Part shown: positions 60,712 through 64,000 of the stretch, piece after piece
How positions within the stretch are numbered: position 1 is the first letter of the stretch
Layout of the letters: each line of letters begins with the position of its first letter
Assembly (NCBI RefSeq): GCF_900107765.1
Contig: NZ_FNQY01000009.1
Coordinates: 1 to 64,000 of the forward strand
Source: Arachidicoccus rhizosphaerae
GTDB taxonomy: Bacteria > Bacteroidota > Bacteroidia > Chitinophagales > Chitinophagaceae
DNA length: 64,000 nucleotides
Direction: 5' to 3'
Translations under genes and position numbers: made by a program
The notes under the pieces: generated by a model
Told to the model about the DNA's origin: nothing
Databases searched by the model: none
What the model saw: the letters and a program-made list of their open reading frames with translations, nothing else

Positions 60712-62164
60712 GATCAATCCTATTAGTCAGCAGCTAAAAAAACGGCGACAATTATTACTTGTACTCCCTTTACTTATTCTTCCTTTTGTAACGCTGGCCT
60801 TCTGGGCACTGGGTGGTGGGAAAGGCAGCGGGAAAGATGACAATACGCAGCCTTCCGCCGTCGGTATTAATTCGGATGTCCCTGAGGCGAATGTCTCTTT
60901 CAGACCGGAAGATAAAATGAGCGCCTATCTGGACGCAGACAGGAAGGAGGAGGCCAGAATGCAAGCCTTAGGTCGGTTTAGTTACCCGGAAGGGAAGGAT
61001 AGCGTGATGGGGAATATTCGCCCTTTGGAGGAGGAAGTTCAGGACCCGAATAGTTTAAAGGTCGAGCAGAAACTGGCTGATCTGCAAAAGGTATTAGATG
61101 CATCCAGTAGTTTGCAGCAACAGGGCATGGCTTCCGTACCCTCTATTAATCCTGCTACTTATGGGTTACAACCAGGTGAATATCCTCCAGACGAAGGCGT
61201 AGAACAGATCAGTCGATTAAATCAATTAAATGACCTGATAGCAAGATCAGCGGCGTCTGGTAGTAGTGGTGATGATAATGATGATGGGGAAGGCCAGGAT
61301 GGAGATATGCAGCAGGTTAATACCATGCTGGATAAGATATTAGCGATCCAGCATCCTGATAAGGCTGCTGAAGACTTGAAGAAGCGATCCGGGGCGGATA
61401 AAGGACGTGTTTATAGTATGCAATCTGCACCTGAGTATTGGAAGGTTCCTGTTTTGCAGTCTGCCTTAAAACCTGAAAGCGGGAAGCCTTTGGTAAAGCC
61501 TATGATGAATACTGATTCTGTGGACTCTGTGGGTTCTGTGACTGTGGGGAGTACGGTGTCGAGTAAAGGGCCGGGGCAAGGGTCGGGTGCCGGAGGGCTC
61601 TCCAGTGTCCCCTTCAGTATTCAGCCACCGACTGGTGCTTGTGCTTTTTATGATATCGATCCGGATGATGCGGTGAAGAGGGAGGCGCATTACACAGTGC
61701 AGGCGGTTATTGCCGGGTCGCAGACGCTGGTAAGTGGGGCTGCGGTCAAAATGCGTTTAACGGCCGATGTTTTTATAAATGGGATACGGATACCAAAAGA
61801 CAATTTTGTTTATGGTACGGGTACTGTAAATGGTGAGCGGCTGAAAGTGACGATCAGCCATATCCGTTTTAAAGATCAGATTTTCCCGGTAGACATGAAG
61901 GTATATGACCTGGATGGCATGGAGGGGATACGCATCCCCGGTGCTATTGGTCGGGATGCTTCTAAAGAGGGGGCGGACAGGGCCCTGCAAAGTGTGCAAA
62001 TGATGTCGCTGGATCCCGGTATAACGGCTCAGGCAGCAGCGGCGGGTATTGAGGTCACCAAAGGGCTGCTCAGCAAAAAAGTAAAACTTATCCGGGTAAC
62101 GGTAAAGGCGGGTTATCCGATATTATTACTGGACGAGCAGGGACTTCAAAAGGAGATTCAATAA
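60704..62164 (+). CDS. traM: Conjugative transposon protein TraM (VirB10-like)
   Basis: A 486-residue protein with an N-terminal membrane helix (QLLLVLPLLILPFVTLAFWALGGG), a flexible Ser/Gly/Asp-rich linker, and a C-terminal barrel-like domain from about 320 (TVQAVIAGSQTLVSGAAVKMRL). A low-complexity stretch near 268-282 reads TDSVDSVGSVTVGSTVSS, a short expandable repeat. It bridges the inner and outer membranes of the secretion channel. Confidence 0.93.
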   Translation: MTEINPISQQLKKRRQLLLVLPLLILPFVTLAFWALGGGKGSGKDDNTQPSAVGINSDVPEANVSFRPEDKMSAYLDADRKEEARMQALGRFSYPEGKDSVMGNIRPLEEEVQDPNSLKVEQKLADLQKVLDASSSLQQQGMASVPSINPATYGLQPGEYPPDEGVEQISRLNQLNDLIARSAASGSSGDDNDDGEGQDGDMQQVNTMLDKILAIQHPDKAAEDLKKRSGADKGRVYSMQSAPEYWKVPVLQSALKPESGKPLVKPMMNTDSVDSVGSVTVGSTVSSKGPGQGSGAGGLSSVPFSIQPPTGACAFYDIDPDDAVKREAHYTVQAVIAGSQTLVSGAAVKMRLTADVFINGIRIPKDNFVYGTGTVNGERLKVTISHIRFKDQIFPVDMKVYDLDGMEGIRIPGAIGRDASKEGADRALQSVQMMSLDPGITAQAAAAGIEVTKGLLSKKVKLIRVTVKAGYPILLLDEQGLQKEIQ

Positions 62165-62220
62165 AAGGCGTTGATAACCGTCAATTGCCTCATCTAATAA
62201 CCTAATAAAAGGGACAGAAT

Positions 62221-63078
62221 ATGATAAAATATATCCGGGTGCTGTTTATGTTGCTTATTGCGGTGATCCCATTTGGCGTCTTCGCACAAAGTGGTCATAT
62301 AGCCTCTGATGGGAAGGATGCGGTGGCTATTGCTTCAAGAAACTTAAGTATTAGCTGTAATAAGACCAGTATGCTGGTTTTTCCGGCTGAAATTCAAAGT
62401 GCGGATCGGGGGGCTGCTTATGTGCTGGCGGAAAGAGTGAAGGGTTCCAAAAATGTGCTGAAAGTGAAGGCGGGAAGACCTGATTTTGATCCTTCGAGTC
62501 TTACGGTCATTACTGCGGATGGTCAGGTGTATGTTTTTAATGTCACTTATACGGCAAGTCCGGCGTGTTTGGTGTTGGATTTTAGAAATGATTTGTCAGG
62601 GGAGGCTCCGGTGCGCTTTAAGGAGCAAGCCTTAAATAGCGCTGAGATGGTTAGTTCTGCTGCGGCAGCGAAGGGGCGTGCGCCTTTTTTTAAGCGTGTT
62701 CATCGGGAAAAATATGGCCTTGATTTTAAACTGGAGGGTATCTATATCCAAAAGGAGGTGCTGTTTTTTAAATTCAGGTTGCATAACGCTTCCAGTATTC
62801 CTTATATCCGCTCTTCTCTCAACTTTTTTATCCGGGATTTGAAAACGACGAAACGGACCGCCATGCAGGATAATGAGCTTAAGCCTTTATACACGCAGTC
62901 CTGGGGGATGCCTGAGGATGATACCGGGCAAATGATCGTAGTGGCACTTCCCAGGTTTACGATAGCGGATAATAAGAAACTGACGCTTGAGCTTATGGAG
63001 AGGGATGGTGACCGGGCTATTTCCCTGGACTTAAAGGAGCGGAAGTTTCGGAAGACAAAAGAACTTTATCATCAATAA
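62221..63078 (+). CDS. traN: Conjugative transposon protein TraN (VirB9-like, DUF4138)
   Basis: A 285-residue exported protein. A signal peptide (MIKYIRVLFMLLIAVIPFGVFAQ) is followed by the TraN domain, with SCNKTSMLVFPAEIQSADRG and VYVFNVTY near 45-110 and FRLHNASSIPYIRSSLNFFIRD near 175. It forms the outer-membrane-associated part of the channel with TraM. Confidence 0.93.
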   Translation: MIKYIRVLFMLLIAVIPFGVFAQSGHIASDGKDAVAIASRNLSISCNKTSMLVFPAEIQSADRGAAYVLAERVKGSKNVLKVKAGRPDFDPSSLTVITADGQVYVFNVTYTASPACLVLDFRNDLSGEAPVRFKEQALNSAEMVSSAAAAKGRAPFFKRVHREKYGLDFKLEGIYIQKEVLFFKFRLHNASSIPYIRSSLNFFIRDLKTTKRTAMQDNELKPLYTQSWGMPEDDTGQMIVVALPRFTIADNKKLTLELMERDGDRAISLDLKERKFRKTKELYHQ

Positions 63079-63086
63079 AAAAGCAT

Positions 63087-63632
63087 ATGAAGGAATCGTT
63101 TTTGCCTAAACAGGAAACCCTGTTAACAGAACTCCGGAATTGGAAAAACACGGAGAGTCTTTGTGGAAATGTCTATAATGACGAGGCGGTAAAGAGCAGG
63201 CGCTTCCAGAAGCTGAAGATGCAGACTTATCAGGTGCTTTATGGAAAATATAAAGGTACCAGCCTTTCGTCGGATGAGAAGGCTTTGCACCAGATGCTGC
63301 GCCATCAGTATAAGCAAATTGAGCTTAAACTTTATCCTAACGCTTTGGCGAGAGTGGGCATGCGTGCATGGAATGCTGCGAGGCGGAAGGTGGAAGGACT
63401 TGTTAATGGCGGCGCTAAACCGGAGAATCGGGAATTGTTTAATGCTGCCGGGTTAACGTCTGTTATTTCTGCTAATGGGGCTGTAAATGTGGCGGAGCCT
63501 TCTGTTGCAAAATCAAAGGAGCAACAGATGGAAAATAGCAGCCGGCCTGAACGGTGGGTGAATGACCTGGGACGAAAAAGCAAAGGCCAGGAAAAAAGCC
63601 AGAAAATGGAGATCCACAGAGGGGGCCGTTGA
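63087..63632 (+). CDS. Conserved hypothetical protein downstream of traN
   Basis: A 181-residue soluble, basic and helical protein with no signal peptide. The N-terminal half looks conserved (WKNTESLCGNVYNDEAVKSRRFQKLKMQ); the C-terminal half is low-complexity. It follows traN by 8 bases, so it belongs to the tra operon. No family recognised. Confidence 0.6.
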   Translation: MKESFLPKQETLLTELRNWKNTESLCGNVYNDEAVKSRRFQKLKMQTYQVLYGKYKGTSLSSDEKALHQMLRHQYKQIELKLYPNALARVGMRAWNAARRKVEGLVNGGAKPENRELFNAAGLTSVISANGAVNVAEPSVAKSKEQQMENSSRPERWVNDLGRKSKGQEKSQKMEIHRGGR

Positions 63633-63663
63633 AATTAGTTACACAATGTTTTAAAAATTAATT

Positions 63664-64000
63664 ATGGAAAGCGAAATGAGAAAGCAGGAAGATAATGATA
63701 TACAGCAATTTATTCTGAATCTTCCCGAATTACAGGAAAATGTGAAGATGGCGGGGTTTGGGGATTATTTTAATGAGGAGCTTGCTCGTGAGGTGCTTTC
63801 GGGGAAGGAGCTGTTTGCTCTTAGCCAGTCTTTGCAAATTGATAAGGATAAAATGGACTATAAAATGGATATCCGGATAGATAAGGTTAAAAAGAAAGGT
63901 TATCTGAATGATATGTATGCCATACTTATAGAAGAAAGTGGCGAGATGCGCAGCCAGCAGTTTCCCCGTTTTTTGCGGATTACGGCAAAAGAAGCTTATA
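63664..64000 (+). CDS. Start of a further ICE gene, cut by the window edge
   Basis: The ATG at 63664 opens a frame of 112 codons to the edge, with no stop. The protein begins with an acidic, helical region (QQFILNLPELQENVKMAG...) and contains a DKDKMDYKMDIRIDKVKKKG segment. It has the look of the large N-terminally helical accessory proteins of Bacteroidota ICEs, but the family cannot be assigned from this part. Confidence 0.65.
   Translation, partial: MESEMRKQEDNDIQQFILNLPELQENVKMAGFGDYFNEELAREVLSGKELFALSQSLQIDKDKMDYKMDIRIDKVKKKGYLNDMYAILIEESGEMRSQQFPRFLRITAKEAY

Noticed and set aside
1-64000. CRISPR array or rRNA genes
   Set aside because: No regular series of identical 25-40-base repeats with spacers, and no conserved rRNA segments were seen; the iterons at the IS21 end are too short and degenerate.

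Overview
The window looks like a stretch of a Bacteroidota chromosome, most likely from the Chitinophagaceae/Sphingobacteriaceae side. The support is a CTnDOT-type transfer operon (TraE/F/G/J/K/M/N), an RteC-family regulator, a Bacteroidota-style mobilisation set, an ISAon1 remnant, and a TAnnTTTG -7 promoter element ahead of the restriction operon. It is almost entirely accessory DNA: decayed mobile elements, a dense anti-phage defence island, and the mobilisation and transfer half of an integrative conjugative element (ICE). The assignment rests on gene families, not on rRNA or a database search. Layout: 1-3.9 kb is a graveyard with an IS3 transposase cut by the window edge, a small hypothetical gene, an integrase remnant with three in-frame stops, a decayed ORF6N + DUF1016 gene pair, and half an ISAon1 transposase. 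4.0-15.8 kb holds three long rightward genes (a DUF4011/DUF3320 superfamily 1 helicase-nuclease, a superfamily 2 helicase with a probable nuclease tail, and an anti-phage type P-loop/deoxycytidine deaminase fusion) and a convergent unknown gene. 16.4-18.1 kb holds a large serine recombinase and a small companion. 18.5-25.1 kb holds a DUF4145 protein, a three-gene ABC-3C conflict system, an XRE regulator and a SymE-like toxin. 25.3-36.8 kb is one tightly coupled operon: hsdM, ORF6N, DUF1016 nuclease, hsdS, a GHKL ATPase, a phosphoribosyltransferase-like protein, hsdR. 36.8-42.7 kb is a Gabija locus whose helicase gene (gajB) is split just after Walker A by an IS21-family element; gajA is intact. 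From 43 kb to the end is the ICE: a hairpin cluster that may be oriT, relaxosome protein, relaxase, coupling protein, rteC, a broken AraC gene, a TIR gene as cargo, then the tra operon running off the right edge. How it works together: most genes between 4 and 51 kb can be read as parts of independent phage-defence systems gathered next to a conjugative element that could move them. The best candidate for something undescribed is the GHKL ATPase + phosphoribosyltransferase-like pair translationally coupled between hsdS and hsdR (TGATG and TAATG junctions). Second is the helicase-nuclease + deaminase pair at 9.9-15.2 kb. A third unusual signal is long near-perfect palindromes inside the ORF6N and DUF1016 coding sequences; they are kept in position and pairing, but not in sequence, between the intact and decayed copies. 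No tRNA, rRNA or CRISPR array was recognised.
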